Shown: positions 24,311 to 36,116 of the stretch, piece by piece
Layout of the letters: each line of letters starts with the position of its first letter
Numbering within the stretch: the stretch's first letter is position 1
Source of the DNA: Litoditis marina
Lineage: Eukaryota; Nematoda; Chromadorea; Rhabditida; Rhabditidae
Assembly (NCBI GenBank): GCA_964036275.1
Contig: OZ038436.1
Location: 19,991,904 to 20,055,903 of the forward strand
DNA: 64,000 nt
Reading direction: 5' to 3'
Notes under the pieces: model-generated
Seen by the model: only the letters and a program-made list of their open reading frames with translations
What the model was told of the DNA's origin: nothing
The model's database searches: none
Translations under genes and position numbers: made by a program

Positions 24311-25245
24311 AGATGTGTGGTGGTAAATTGTATCGCACTTCCCTGTGAAACTTACGCAGAATAAAAGAAGCAGCTGAAAATCCACCGGCCGACGTGGCGA
24401 AGATGGCTGCAACAACCGATATCCAACCCCTCGGTTTCTTTTCGTAGTCGCTGAGATAGTAACTGGCCATGGCTCTTTCCCAAATAATGATAGGCATCAT
24501 TGTGTAGACAGATAAGAGGTACGTTGGTCGGAGAAATCCACAAATCAATAGAGGAGAATCGATCCATGTATCACCTGCAAAAACAACCCTCCCAAGCTGC
24601 AAATTTAGCGATTCAAATAAGACGCTGACAGTGCCAGATGACTCAACTCACTGAAAAACACTACGTCTGCACACAGCCTGATTCCACATTTAACTCGCAA
24701 GAAGTTATATATGTTTGTGTTTTTTATATAGGTGGTATAAACCTACCTGTCAGCTTCCAGTATCCTGTTTGATAGAACAGTACAATAAGCCTACAAATCA
24801 CAGCCACATAATAAGTGAGGCAATAACCCCGCATAATCGCGGTCAGATTTCTATGAAACGCAAAAAAGCGAGACTGCACGTAGACTAAAAACCAGATGGA
24901 TAATATTGAACAAAATATGAAGAATAGCTCCACCGCATATATTACATACAGGGCAGTGGAATCGAATCCCGGAAAACTTGGATGAACCATGAGCATGTCA
25001 TACACCTTCACAGTGTACCCGCCAAAAAGAGTCAAATTGTAGTATTGCGGAACTTTTTTAGTCAGCTCCATCACCTCTCTGAAATAGCAGAGAATTTGAC
25101 AGAATATGAAATTCAAACACGAGCGTAACTGCAGTGGGGGCGTATACTTTCTACGGTATAAATTACGGAGTTACTCATATACTTTCTACGGTGTAAATTA
25201 CGGAGTTCACTGGCTATTCTTTCTGTTGAAGAACATGAAGTAATT

Positions 25246-26315
25246 TTTTTTCAGGATTCTAATATATAAACCACTATCAAGTAAACACAAACGACAAAAC
25301 AAGCTCAGGCAACGTAGGTAGTTTCCATACTAAATAGTTTTCATCTGAAGACACTGCTAATAATTGCTTCCGTCTGTTCGATTGCGTAGATCATGATTGA
25401 AGGTTTCTCTCAGCGATTAAAAAACTTCCGAACGAAAGATCCGAAAGCTGCACAAACACATTGAAGAGTATGTCCGGGATCTGCAGATTCTAACGTTTAC
25501 ATTCGTTGAGTATAGTATTCGGCTATCTAAGTGAATTCTCGTATTTTGTATTCCATTTTAACAGAACACGATGACCAACTGTATACGTTTAAACCGTCAT
25601 CGTTTTGGAAGAAACTTGAAAGCCGTATCAAGCACCTGTTGCAATTTTGTGTTTCCATTCCTGGAACCATTCTGAAAACCGCTACAAGAGTTTTGTTCCG
25701 CACACATTCCGCACTTCAAGTAACGAAGTGCCCTCCAGCTATTTTTGCAGTGGAAGAACGTGGAGAACGCTTGTTTTTGGATTCTTATTATATAAACCAC
25801 TTTCAAATAAACACAAATGATAAAACAAGCTGAGGCAACGTGAGTAGTTTTCTTACTAAATAGTGTTTATCTGAAGACACTGCAAATGATTTGCTTCCGT
25901 TTTTCTGATTGAGTAGATTGTAATTGGAGGTCTGTCTCAGCAATTGAAGAGCTTTCGAACGAAGAATCCAAAAGCTGCACAAACACATTGAAGAGAATGT
26001 TTGAGTTCCGGGGATTGTACCAAAGCCTAGATTCATTGAGTTCGGTTTTTGGCGTGTCTAAGGGAATTATTATATTGTATAGCCTACTAAAACAGAACGC
26101 GATGATCGATGGGCAACAACTGTAAACGTCGTGTTTCAACTAGCAATAGTTCGTTTCCGAAGATATCGCCAAACTACGTTTTGGCTTCTTTTTTTTACGG
26201 ATTGTTGTCAACTATCCTGAAAATCACTTTAACAGTCTTGCTCAGCACACAGCTCAGCATTTCGCGAAACACTTCACTGAATCGATGTTCCATGCACATT
26301 CTACATGTACATACA
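25246..26315 (+). repeat. Tandem duplication, two diverged units of about 530 bp
   Basis: Units at about 25246-25768 and 25769-26315 share TATAAACCACT, CTGAAGACACTGC, AGCTGCACAAACACATTGAA and ACAGAACnCGATGA in the same order and spacing. They lie upstream of array gene 4, between it and gene 5. No convincing ORF is shared by the two units. Confidence 0.75.
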
Positions 26316-26404
26316 CGTGAGAACATTATAAGAACGCGTGAAACCTTAGTGATATAATTTATCCCGATTCACATGACATATGCATTAACAAACTAGCATG
26401 TTAC

Positions 26405-29117
26405 TCAGTTGGACCACATTGTATGCAGTTGGTTGAAGTATGTATTGGACGTGTCCTGTCCCTTCAGAATTACGTCGACAGAGTTTGATGTGTTTTCGTT
26501 ACTTTCTTGTCGACAGAGCATAGTTTTGAGACCGTTTCGCCATCGCGGCACACTCCACACCGCTGTCAGCATGATGACATTGGCCGCACTGAAACGAGGA
26601 TATTGGTTGTATACGTAGGCCGTATTTATGAACATGAGTCTACAATCTCGTTTTTCCCCAAACAAACACTATTTTTCTACTCTAATGCCACAATACAGGT
26701 TTCGGTGAGGAGTGTGTTGGAGGCAGAATGAAACAAATTAATCTAGAGGAGCCGTTTACTCTAGAAAGACAGCAAGGTGCTCGATAGGTTGAGCGATGCC
26801 AGGCGAGCGGTTATTGATTACTTGCCCGCAGACATAAGATTGTGCTCCGAACGATTGACGCCAATTTCCTTGGCCAGCTACATTGGCGAGAGAGCATGAA
26901 GGTCGATGAGGTCGCCGACATTCGTCTCTCTGACCTGCACACTCTCTCTCTTCCAGGCCACTACAAAAGTGGATGGTCAATTGGCTGGTAATTGTCTGAG
27001 TACCGATCAAGGGTACGCAGACAAACTGGCGCTCGCCAAACCTCGCCTCTACCAAATTGACCGTACGATGTCCTCAACGGTTTAACCAGACCCTTAACTT
27101 ACATCGCGAAGTTCATTTCGAACAAGGCTATGCTCACAAGAGCGGCCTTCACTTCCTTGGTGAGAACTAGAACTGTGGCAAGTGTTATAGTGACATTCAT
27201 ACCAATAATCACAGCAAAAACTTTGACGACTTGCGAGAGCAACTGGAAGTTCATCATTCTTCCTTATCGAATTTCACATTTGAATCAAACATGATCAATT
27301 CTTCTCAGGAAAATGAATGATAGTTTCAAATTAAGAACTTATTGCATTCACGCAGCTGGCGGAATAACACATTTGTTTTACGATATACAGATATACGGTA
27401 TCTATAGATATACGGTATCTAAGTGTTCTCGTTTGTATCGCTATGTTTTCGACCGAATTATAATCAAACTGGGTTAGAATAAGTGTTTAAAAAAGCCCGG
27501 GTATCCGTCCTCTCTCATTGTTTTTGTCATTAGAGATACTCAAAGCAATGAAAGATGTATAAACAAAACTTCTCGTTCTGTTCTAGAGATTTATATTTTC
27601 TTACATACAAATAGCTAGTTATGTGTTTCTTAAACTTGGAGAAAAAAATAAAACGTACCTTCATGACCCGCACATTTTCCGCTAGTTGAAATCGTATAGC
27701 CAGTGTGTACGCCTCTGGCTTCACGCTCTGGTAGACGTTCAGCTGGCGCAGGGTGTTCGAGTTGTATCGGTACAGAAATAGATAGACTATCGAAGAGAGG
27801 GCAATTATTGAAAACCCGCATAAGCCAATAAAGAGCATATTTGTTGATCCTAAAAAAACTAGTGAGTATTGGAGTTCGCTACTGTGATTGTAGTGATATT
27901 GATAGTGTAGTGATAGTTAGAAATGATATTGTTTTCGTTGTATTTTATTTCGATCTACGCCTTATTTCACTTCCGGTCGAAAAACAACATGGATCAAACT
28001 ACAAACACGAGTAAAGGCAGTATGCATCGTATAGGCTTGCTTTGAGGGGAGCAAATCATAAAATAGAATAGAATAGAATGTTTATTCGCGATTGAACACG
28101 TGTCTTTCCACATTAGTATATGTACTACAACTACACTACAAACTATGATTGTAGATTCAGGAGAAAGAATAAAATGTAGAGTATTGTTTACTACGTTACG
28201 CGCTCATTGTATTTCATATCTCTTTTTCATGTCTAATACATGAAGGACTCACTAAAACCGAGGTATAGTGTTACCAATACACCCGCGGTGAACAACACTA
28301 GACCAGCCAAAACAGCAATCCAAGTCCTGGGTTTGTGTTCATAATCTGTGAGATAATAGCTAGCCAACGCCCTTTCTCCTATTATAACTGGAAGCATCAG
28401 AAGCGCCATTATCAAGTACACATGCCGCAGGAATCCACAAATCAAAAGGGGCATATCGGTCCAAATGTCGTCTGAAACGAAGATATAGTAAAACAGTATT
28501 GTCAGAATATTATTCTATCGACAGATATTGTCAGTATATTGTCATTGTCATATGCAAGTATATTGTCAGTGTATTGTCAGACTCATTCAAATAAGACTAC
28601 CGATTAATTTATATAAAAACTCCCAACGATCAGGAAAACTCTCTGTTTCAAAAAGAACGTTGTTAGTTTAAACGGCCACAGTCGCTCTAATCAGATGAAA
28701 ATCATGAGTTGGTTTGGGTCTGATCATTCAACTAAAAAATTGCCTGCCATTACTTTGAGAGTCGCTCTTTAGATGAAGCTTACCGGTGATCTCCCAGATC
28801 TCCAACTGGTAGAACATGAGAATGACTCGACAACCAATAGCGACATAGTACGTTGCCATGATGCCCTCCAGAATCCTAGTCAAGTTGAGATGAAACGCAA
28901 AGTGACGCGACATCACATATACTAGTAGCCATACAGAAGTTGCCGAGCAGAATAGGAAAAACAGCTCCATTCCATAAATTATATAGAAGAATGTGGTATT
29001 CGAAATGACAGGATTAGGTTGTAGAAATAAGAGATTGTATATTTTTATAGTTTCTTCGTTTCTTCCAAATGACACATTGTAGTGTCTTCGCATATTCAAC
29101 GAATTTGTGCTTTCCAT
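26405..29117 (-). CDS. Sre-family chemoreceptor GPCR, array gene 5 (intact, divergent)
   Basis: Exons (minus): 29117-28784, 28471-28253, 27849-27659, 27242-27103, 26588-26405, giving 355 aa in the usual phases. Motifs are FAFHLNLTRI in exon 1 and ERALASYYLTDYEHKPRTW in exon 2, and the end is TMWSN. It is intermediate: LTDYE and the FEMNFAM end of exon 4 are shared with genes 6-8, while the tail length and W(S/T)N end are like genes 1-4. Exon 1 is 9 nt longer than the common size. The exon 2 donor was set at TTTTA/GTGAGT, which keeps the exon at 219 nt. The ATG follows a CATTTCCAG acceptor by 7 nt. Intron 4 contains an unusually GC-rich segment (26750-27070). Confidence 0.9.
26750..27070. other. 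GC-rich segment in intron 4 of array gene 5
   Basis: About 320 bp with base composition clearly richer in G and C than the surrounding intron DNA. The minus strand is open for 99 codons without homology that I recognise. It could be an insertion. Confidence 0.4.
28060..28205 (-). mobile_element. Retroposon 3' end with TTCTA-repeat tail
   Basis: On the minus strand the sequence ends AATAAACATTCTATTCTATT. The body (TACATTTTATTCTTTCTCCT ... GACACGTGTTCAATCGCG) matches 35218-35360. A polyadenylation signal followed by a short tandem tail is typical of LINE or SINE 3' ends. Confidence 0.75.
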
Positions 29118-29515
29118 AATTCGACTGGAAATGAGACACGTGTAAATTCACCAGAAACATATGAAGTATTTTTGTTCTTGCCATAGAAAGAAGATTGAAG
29201 ATTTGGACTTAACCCATAAACTATGTTCGCAATTGATCGAGGAAACATTTTTTCTAGGAAAAAGGCCCAATATTGCAGTTGAATAGTAACTTGAAGTTCA
29301 ATGAGAGCTGCGAAAAATGATCGAACGAAGGAAGGTAGGGAGGGCGATATTTTCTGTTTTCAGTTAGGTTAGCAGGTGCATATTTCTGGTGCGTCACTGA
29401 ACGACAAATGTCAAACTTGGAAAGGTGAACACATCTGCGACAATCGTTTTCTGAACATTCTTAGTTCACAGCTGATGAGGAGAACTGCCCTTTGCAGAGA
29501 AGAGGTCACTTGTAT

Positions 29516-29722
29516 TCACCTAGCAATTCGTCCCAACTAATGAGAAGTTCGTCTAATTTTCTCGTAGGAATCTCATAAAAACCCCATGAGCTACTTGAAG
29601 CCTCTATTCAGCTTTTCTCATAACCGAACACGATTTCAGCCCCCATGAGAATCTCAGCAGAAGTTTGAGAACTTGCTCATGAGGGATCTGATAAGGTGTT
29701 TGATAAGGTGCTACTATACCTG
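29516..29722. mobile_element. CTCATGAG-rich MITE, copy 3
   Basis: It starts TAGCAATTCG and ends GGTGCTACTA, with interior CATGAG/CTCATGAG palindromes in the same layout as the other two copies. This is the most diverged copy. Confidence 0.6.
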
Positions 29723-29737
29723 AGTTTATTACACGAA

Positions 29738-29928
29738 TGAAGGGGGGCAGAAAGGAAAGCTAGTTTAGGTACCCCGGGGTACCTAAATATAACGTTGCGC
29801 GCGCCAAAACAGGCAAACGCGTGTCAACCGTATGCAAATTAGGCTCGTTAGTTTGAATTAAATGTTATTTTTATCTTTTTCTCTTGATAAGCTCTTTCAT
29901 ATTAGCTTTCCTTTCTGTCACCCTTTAA
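29738..29928. mobile_element. TTAA-type element, second copy of the 6901-7091 family
   Basis: GAAAGCTAGTTTAGGTACC, the CCCCGGGG palindrome and GTATGCAAATTAGG are shared with 6901-7091. The right end CCCTTTAA is intact; the left TTAA is degraded. Confidence 0.85.
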
Positions 29929-30337
29929 ATTGACAAAATAATCTGCCTTTCATCAACATTCGATGTCTCATTATGTCAAACCACAACTTCAGCTTGTTCA
30001 TGTTTCATGAGATCGGGGAGTCATAATTACATGTTGAAGAATAGGTCCGAATACCATATTATATTAAAGCAGGCAAAAAATATTTTGAGCAATGTTTTTC
30101 ACAAAACGCACAGGTTTTCTCGGAGTGTTTTTCACGTGTTGTGAAAACGGGAAGATAACAAAATAAAAAATAAAAATATTTATCGAGAACTCCAACATGA
30201 CGAGAAACCTCTTTCAAGCTGTAGGCACTTGACAATGAACAAAACTATATTTTTGATTGAAATACTCGTTCTTATCAATGCCTACAACGTGAATGAAGAA
30301 TTATTTTGGAAGAATTATTGTTGTAGTCGGGATCATA

Positions 30338-33024
30338 TCACGCCCACATAGTTGCGAGCTGTCTGAAGTATTCTTCTGATGCGTGATTCTGGTCCTGAGT
30401 GGAAGATGGTACGGTAGGCGATATATTGACTGATTGTGGCCCACAAAGAGTGGACAGAATCTCTCGGCGCCATGGCGGTATATTGAGCACCGTTACGAAT
30501 GCAATGATGTTCGTCGTACTGAAAAGAAAAAAGCATGCATACTTCAGAGTACTTTGGCCGTGAAAAATCCGTTACTTTTATCCCTAGTCTACGTCTTTTG
30601 CATCGCGCACTATTTTACGAACTATCAATCCCGGCTCGATGTACGCTCACATAAAGAGTGTATCAATGTGAAGAGGCAGGTTAGAATTTTACAGTAAGGA
30701 CATCCTGAGTACGGCCCAAAATAACGATAACGCCGACCCACTGGAATGCTGTTCGGAGTGAAGTTTTTGGGTCCACTTCCACTATCACAAAATACTGTTT
30801 TTTGTTTTCAGCCTGCTTTTTACATTGTACTTTTGTATTTCGGACGTGGTATTCACATGGCAAAGTTCATTTCGAATAAGGCCATCGGAACAAGAGATGC
30901 CTCTGATTTCCCAGGAAAGCAAAGAAGAGCAACAACCATCATAGACACGCTCACAGAAGTTATTCCCGCGAATAGACCGACGGCTCGAGAGATCAACTGC
31001 AATGGAGTAGAATTGAAATGATTCACCGCTGCGATAATAATAAACAATGACCAGATTTGTGTACAGCCTATTCCATCAGTTTCCACTTCATTCTTATTGT
31101 ATAATACACATGATCAATTATTATCAATCGTAGAGGGTCTGTTCGTTGAGCGTGGTGATAGGCATGGGTAAGCTATTAGTTAACAGCTCATGCGGTCCGC
31201 CGTACAGATACCGCGGCGAGCAGGGATCGAACCCGGGTCAGTGGAGCGACAGCCAAACGCTAACCACTTGACCACTCGAAAACGGTTGAGCGTGGGCTTT
31301 TCCAAATACCACCTATTCAGTGTAATACTAATTTGATTAGCATGACTCCACAAACAAGCAGCTGGATTTCTGTAGGTAGTAGGATGAAACTCTAACAGGA
31401 CAGAGACCATAAAACAATATTTCATGAACAACAATCGAATGAAGTTCACCTTCATCACTCGCACGTTCTCTGAGAGTTGGAATCGAATACTGAGTGTGTA
31501 ACTATCGTGGCTCCAGGCTTGTGGTAAACCAACGCTATGTAGTGTTTTTGTATTGTATCTATGTATGAACTGAAAGACACCAAACGATATTACAAGAACC
31601 GAAATTCCACATATGGCAAATGACATCACATTTGCAAAACCTGAAATAAGCTTGACTTGATAAGAAATGAGTAGTGTACTCCCCCGATATGCCAACTTCT
31701 TGTTGCTGCTGAGTCTTTTGAGATTGTAGCAAACGGTCATTTAGACAGCAAACGGTCATTTAGACAATCTTGCATTAGACCAACCCCGCCGCTCACATTT
31801 TCCCCTTTTCATTTGTAACTCCCTTAAATACTCCTCAAATATTCAATGCATCTTCTAATTAACGTACCGATTTACAGAACGTGGCTACGTGGCACTAGAA
31901 CGTATGCCGGAAAATCACAAATACCCCAACCAACGTCTCCTCTCTCTCAACACTATTTTGCAGAACTTCTATCGCGACACAGAGAGAAAACAGTGTGTGC
32001 CATATACACGCTCACCTAACAAAAGGCACGTAGCTCCCAGTACTGAAATGACCAGACATATTCCTCCAGCTAGAATCGCAATCCAACCGCGAGGTTTCTT
32101 TTCATAGTCGGTGAGATAGTAGCTGGCTAGAGCTCGTTCTAGTAGCATGCCCGGTAAAACACAGAAAACAGCTAACATGTACATCGCTCGTATAAACCCA
32201 CATAGAAGGAGAGGAACAATGAACCAAGCATTGTCTGCAAACAAATTTTTGTTCTGATGAAGTAGCCTCAGTTTGACAGTTTCCCCTTCATTTAAAACCT
32301 ATGACACAAACGAAAACCGGGAACTTTGTAATGTGTACTATAACATGAATACCGATCATGAACCATCTGTTTATAGATGCTCCAAAACCCGTGCACATCT
32401 TTTATGTTTAATCGTGAAATGTCACGTGTTTAATTGCGAACAAAACGCTATTATCTCTTCTAACTTTTTCCCGTGTGATATGTTACTCGATTTTTACACG
32501 TACTCAACTCACGACAAACCTATAGTTATGGTGATTCCCTTTGAGACCGGCAAATTGCCAACGACAACCACTTTTAAAACTAGTTGGAGCAGCAGTTAAC
32601 CTTGGTCACAGTACGAGGGTAAGAATTCTTGTAGTGAGATCTGATATATTCATTCAAACATTCTTTGGCACGCTGCTGAAGTCCAAGTGGGAATGCCAAA
32701 AACTTTACCGTTCATTCTGATTATTCCACATTGAAAGAGGAGTAGAACAATTCTACTAAAAATGCCGGCATAGTAGCTGCCGAAAAAACCTTGCATTATC
32801 TTCGTCAGATTTCGATGAAAAGCGAAAGATTTGGACATTATGTACACAATAAGCCAAAAAGACACAAAAGAAATGGTTATGAACAACATTTCCACTGCAT
32901 ATATTATGTACAGTATGGTGTTATTCGAAATAGGAGAGTCGGGTTCAATCGGAAGCCAACTGTACAGCCGCACACTTCCTGCATTTGGCAACGAAACATT
33001 GTAGTATATCGCAAAGTTGGCCAT
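30338..33024 (-). CDS. Sre-family chemoreceptor GPCR, array gene 6 (intact)
   Basis: Exons (minus): 33024-32709, 32234-32016, 31640-31450, 30996-30857, 30518-30338, giving 348 aa in phases 1,1,0,2. Motifs are FAFHRNLTKI in exon 1 and ERALASYYLTDYEKKPRGW in exon 2, and the end is TMWA. The start is MANFAIYY; a longer upstream reading (25 more codons) runs through the CATTTTCAG acceptor located 5 nt before this ATG and is rejected. It belongs with genes 7 and 8: exon 4 of these three differs at few positions although exon 1 is much more diverged. A tRNA-like repeat lies in intron 3. The 5' flank (33040-33660) is homologous to that of gene 8. Confidence 0.92.
31205..31280 (-). repeat. tRNA-like repeat, second copy of the 23643-23725 family
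   Basis: On the minus strand GAGTGGTCAAGTGGTTAGCG and the B box GGGTTCGATCCCTGC are present. It lies in intron 3 of array gene 6. Confidence 0.6.
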
Positions 33025-33039
33025 GTATTCTGAAAATGA

Positions 33040-33660
33040 GATACCGCCACTTGAAGTCAAAGTCCAGCGAAAGCGGGAAAAATGAAAACAACACAAATCA
33101 TAGTAGGAAATGCATCATCCTCCAAACAATGCACGATTCTCGACTTACACCTGCTCGGACAGAATTTGGGCCAGTTAGAGGGGGAGAGAAGAGGGCGTGT
33201 TTTTTTTGGTTCAGGCAAATCCGTGTCGTGCGCAGGGTTTTGGGTTGTATAGAAAATTAGACCAATATGCACAATTTCGTAAATCTGAAAGATAAAGTTT
33301 TGTTTTTAGACAATGGAACTTGTATTCGGTAAAAAAGTGGAGAGGATAATACAAGCAGCGGAAAAAGGACTATTTAATATTTTAGGCCCAATTAACTGTC
33401 AACACAAAAGTAAAAACCTTCCCGCAGAGGGGTTCAACAATTTTGGAGAAAGTCGAGCTGTCTCTGGCTTAGAATTCCGATGTGCGAAAATGAAAAAAAA
33501 GTTACCAAAACTGAAAAAGGTGAATTAATAACGGAGAAGCAGCTGCCACGGTCAGACTTGCCGACATTTTTATTGCAACTGATAACTAGAAACTACAAAA
33601 CTGAAAATACTAATGTCACTTGACGCAATAACTAGATCAAACATTTAATTATGACTATTA
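33040..33660 (-). promoter_or_regulatory. 5' flank of array gene 6, homologous to that of gene 8
   Basis: Blocks such as AAGTCCAGnnnnGnGAAAAA, GATTAATAACGGA(A/G)AAGCAGCTGC and AACTAGATCAAA occur in the same order at 43760-44310. This is the likely proximal control region copied with the gene, but no specific transcription-factor site is claimed. Confidence 0.5.
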
Positions 33661-34191
33661 GTGGACTTTTTAATGGCCAAACTGATATAATTAGCTGACT
33701 GTGAGTTGTACTATGACTATCACCCAAAAGAGAGATTTTAAATAATAGGAAAAATACATTAGGAATAGTTAATGAACGTAAGGACAACTTTAGCGCCATC
33801 TTCACTAAACGAACCCACAACATATAAAAGACGGTTTTGTTATACTTGGTTTCCCATCGTGCACATGAACTTTGAATTTGGAATGTGTATGGAAATCAAA
33901 CTAAGATTAAAAGTGTGTCATTCCTTGCGCTGCTTCGTTCGCACGTGTACTTCTATAGTATGAAGTCAACATTTTGGATTGTGTAAAATGATTTGAAAAA
34001 CTTCGTAAGCTTTATGCATTTCTATTTAAAACTACACCCGGCAAACAGAAGTTTCCGGAACCATAATTAGTTGTCCATCCACTGCTGCATCTTTATATAC
34101 TAAATAGTATTTTTTCTATATAGTATGTTCTTTTACTAATGTATTATATACCATATAGTATATTATATGAAGACAACCATATAGTTCTCGA

Positions 34192-34401
34192 CATTCCCAC
34201 TAAAAAATTGGCAGCTCGCCAATCAATTTCCTGATAGTTTTTCACTGTGTTCGATTTTTTTGAAAGACCATAAACCTTGATTACCTGTTCGTCAGCTGTA
34301 CTACATTGTATGAACAGAAAACTTGTCGAATAAGTTCCTTTTTTTGTGTATACGAGTCATCCGAAATCTTGGCCGAAAGCCAATAAGTCTCGATGGGAAT
34401 C
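34192..34401. mobile_element. MITE with CATTCCCACT / TTGGC ends, copy 1
   Basis: CATTCCCACT and TTGGCAGCTCGCCAAT at the left reappear inverted at the right (TTGGCCGAAAGCCAATAAG, GGGAATC). Relatives: 39120-39327 and 43044-43217. Confidence 0.75.
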
Positions 34402-35217
34402 GAACTATGCTTTGTACCAGAATGAATAATTTAATACGGCTACGGAAACATGAATAGGTAACCAAAAATCTGAACATCATTGAGAAGCGGAGGCTGTGGA
34501 TTCCACGTTATGACAAAAAGGCGAAAAGATGTGTTTCAATTTAGGGTTGAGTCAAATTGTACTTTCCATATACTAACTTTCCCGAATCATAATAATTGCA
34601 CAGTTGAGGTAAGGAAGCAATGAAAACAATTCTGTGGAGCTAAGTTGCTCTAGACATCCTCTGATCCATTGACTCTTTTCAGTTCGTAGTCTTCAATTAT
34701 ACAAAAATACTAAATACCTTGCAATATTTTGTTCGGTTGTAAAAATGAGTTAATGACACCAATTCCCGTTTTTGGGACAAATTCTGTTTTATTCGAATTA
34801 AGAGGGTTCCAGATTTTTCCTTGCGAAAGGTTCGACGATGAAACTCAATCACAAAGGGGAAATTAACATAAACTACTCTCATGAGCGATCATTTCGAATC
34901 ATATTATGCAATGTTACGAAATAACTCAAAATAAATGTATTAAGATCAATAAAAAAGAAATGCTAATTAAAGGTACCAATGGTAATTATTTGGATTTCCG
35001 GATGGAAACGAGAAGTTTAAAACAACACCCGTGAACTGCTTCTAAAATGGTTAGCAGGGTGGCGCTTACAGGTATCAATTGTGTTCTGTAATCTAATAAA
35101 ATGTCTAACAAACAAATGTTCATATTTGGCCATCAGTATTGTCCTACAAACTTCCTGGTACAATCATCGTTTCAATTGTGCAGTACTTCAACTGCAACAA
35201 TGCGTATTATACAATCA

Positions 35218-35360
35218 GCGCGTAACAGAGTAAACAATACTCTACATTTTATTCTTTCTCCTAAATCTACAATCATAGTTTGTAGTGCCACATTTACCAA
35301 TGTGGAAAGACACGTGTTCAATCGCGAATAAACATTCTATTCTATTCTATTCTATTCTAA
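35218..35360 (+). mobile_element. Retroposon 3' end with TTCTA-repeat tail
   Basis: This is the same sequence as 28060-28205 in the opposite orientation, ending CGCGAATAAACATTCTATTC with several TTCTA units. It is present only as a 3' fragment of about 140 bp. Confidence 0.75.
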
Positions 35361-35477
35361 AAGAGCGTAGAGTAATATCTTTGAACACATATCGTGTACA
35401 AAACTCAAATATCAAAGAGGCTCAAAGGAACATCTGCCCATTTTTTCTCTCGCTTTCCGACATTAATCAACTTCCCT

Positions 35478-35488
35478 CCCCCCCCCCC
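35478..35488. repeat. 11-nt C homopolymer
   Basis: Uninterrupted C run in the gene 6/7 spacer. Confidence 0.9.
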
Positions 35489-36116
35489 TTTCTTTTTTCA
35501 TTGATCTGGCAGGTAAGAAATTAAAGTTCAACCTTCCAACGGGGGCTAACTGTTGCCTTCGAATATGGGCGCCACCCTCCTTCATTTGAATAAATCAGAT
35601 TTTGGCCTGCCCCTTTTCACGTGGTTTGAACTTTAATCAACTTCTATGTTTCTATTTTGTTTACGCAATGTATTACGAGTAGGCAACCCTTGATTCGTAG
35701 GTAGGGTTGTGTGTCGCCTTATCCCTTAGGAGTTTTACCTATTTATTCACGTTTCTTGTTGTTCTTGTAACACTTGCGAATCAGTATGCACATGTTGAGA
35801 AGCATTGAACTGTTATATTATAGGAGCCCAATGATATTTAGAATAATGTTTCTCACAAAAAACAACTTTTCTCGAAGTTGTGCTGCAGGTGTTGTAACAA
35901 GGACAAACTGATTATAACATTTTTTTTAAGTTTATAGAGTTTCCGAGAATTCAAGCATGACGATAAACACAACTTTGTAAACAAAACTTTATTCGGACGA
36001 TTCTCCATTGAAAGATTCGTCCGGGTAGGTATCATGACTATGAAGAATTGCTATGAAAGCCGATAACGTCCATAAACGAACTGTTCCAAAAAATTATCGG
36101 TGCAGTCGGGCCTATA

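Larger units (their letters stand above)
22038..25071 (-). pseudogene. Sre-family GPCR, array gene 4, 1-nt insertion in exon 4
   Basis: Exons (minus): 25071-24747, 24574-24356, 23380-23190, 22836-22696, 22221-22038. Exons 1-3 and 5 are open in the expected phases, with FAFHRNLTAI and ERAMASYYLSDYEKK present and a TMWTN end. Exon 4 is 141 nt where all seven paralogues have 140. The extra base falls in the C run at about 22739-22741, after the PPRSQ codons. Without it the frame continues as YLVCLALFEMNMAV. With it, translation goes out of frame and meets a TAG 32 codons into exon 5, losing the end of TM6 and TM7. This is the only lesion I see, so the gene is either a very young pseudogene or carries a sequencing error. 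The start lies after CTATTTCAG. Introns hold a TTAA-flanked element, a tRNA-like repeat and MITEs. Confidence 0.75.
33025..36116. other. Spacer between array genes 6 and 7
   Basis: It contains the gene 6 5' flank shared with gene 8 (33040-33660), a MITE (34192-34401), AT-rich TATAGTAT-like DNA (34090-34170) and a retroposon 3' end (35218-35360). A 71-codon plus ORF at 33313 is lysine-rich and unrecognised. No gene is supported. Confidence 0.5.

Noticed and set aside
32273..32599. 108-codon plus-strand ORF in intron 1 of array gene 6
   Set aside because: No splice or SL acceptor before the ATG, no recognisable protein, and it lies in an intron.
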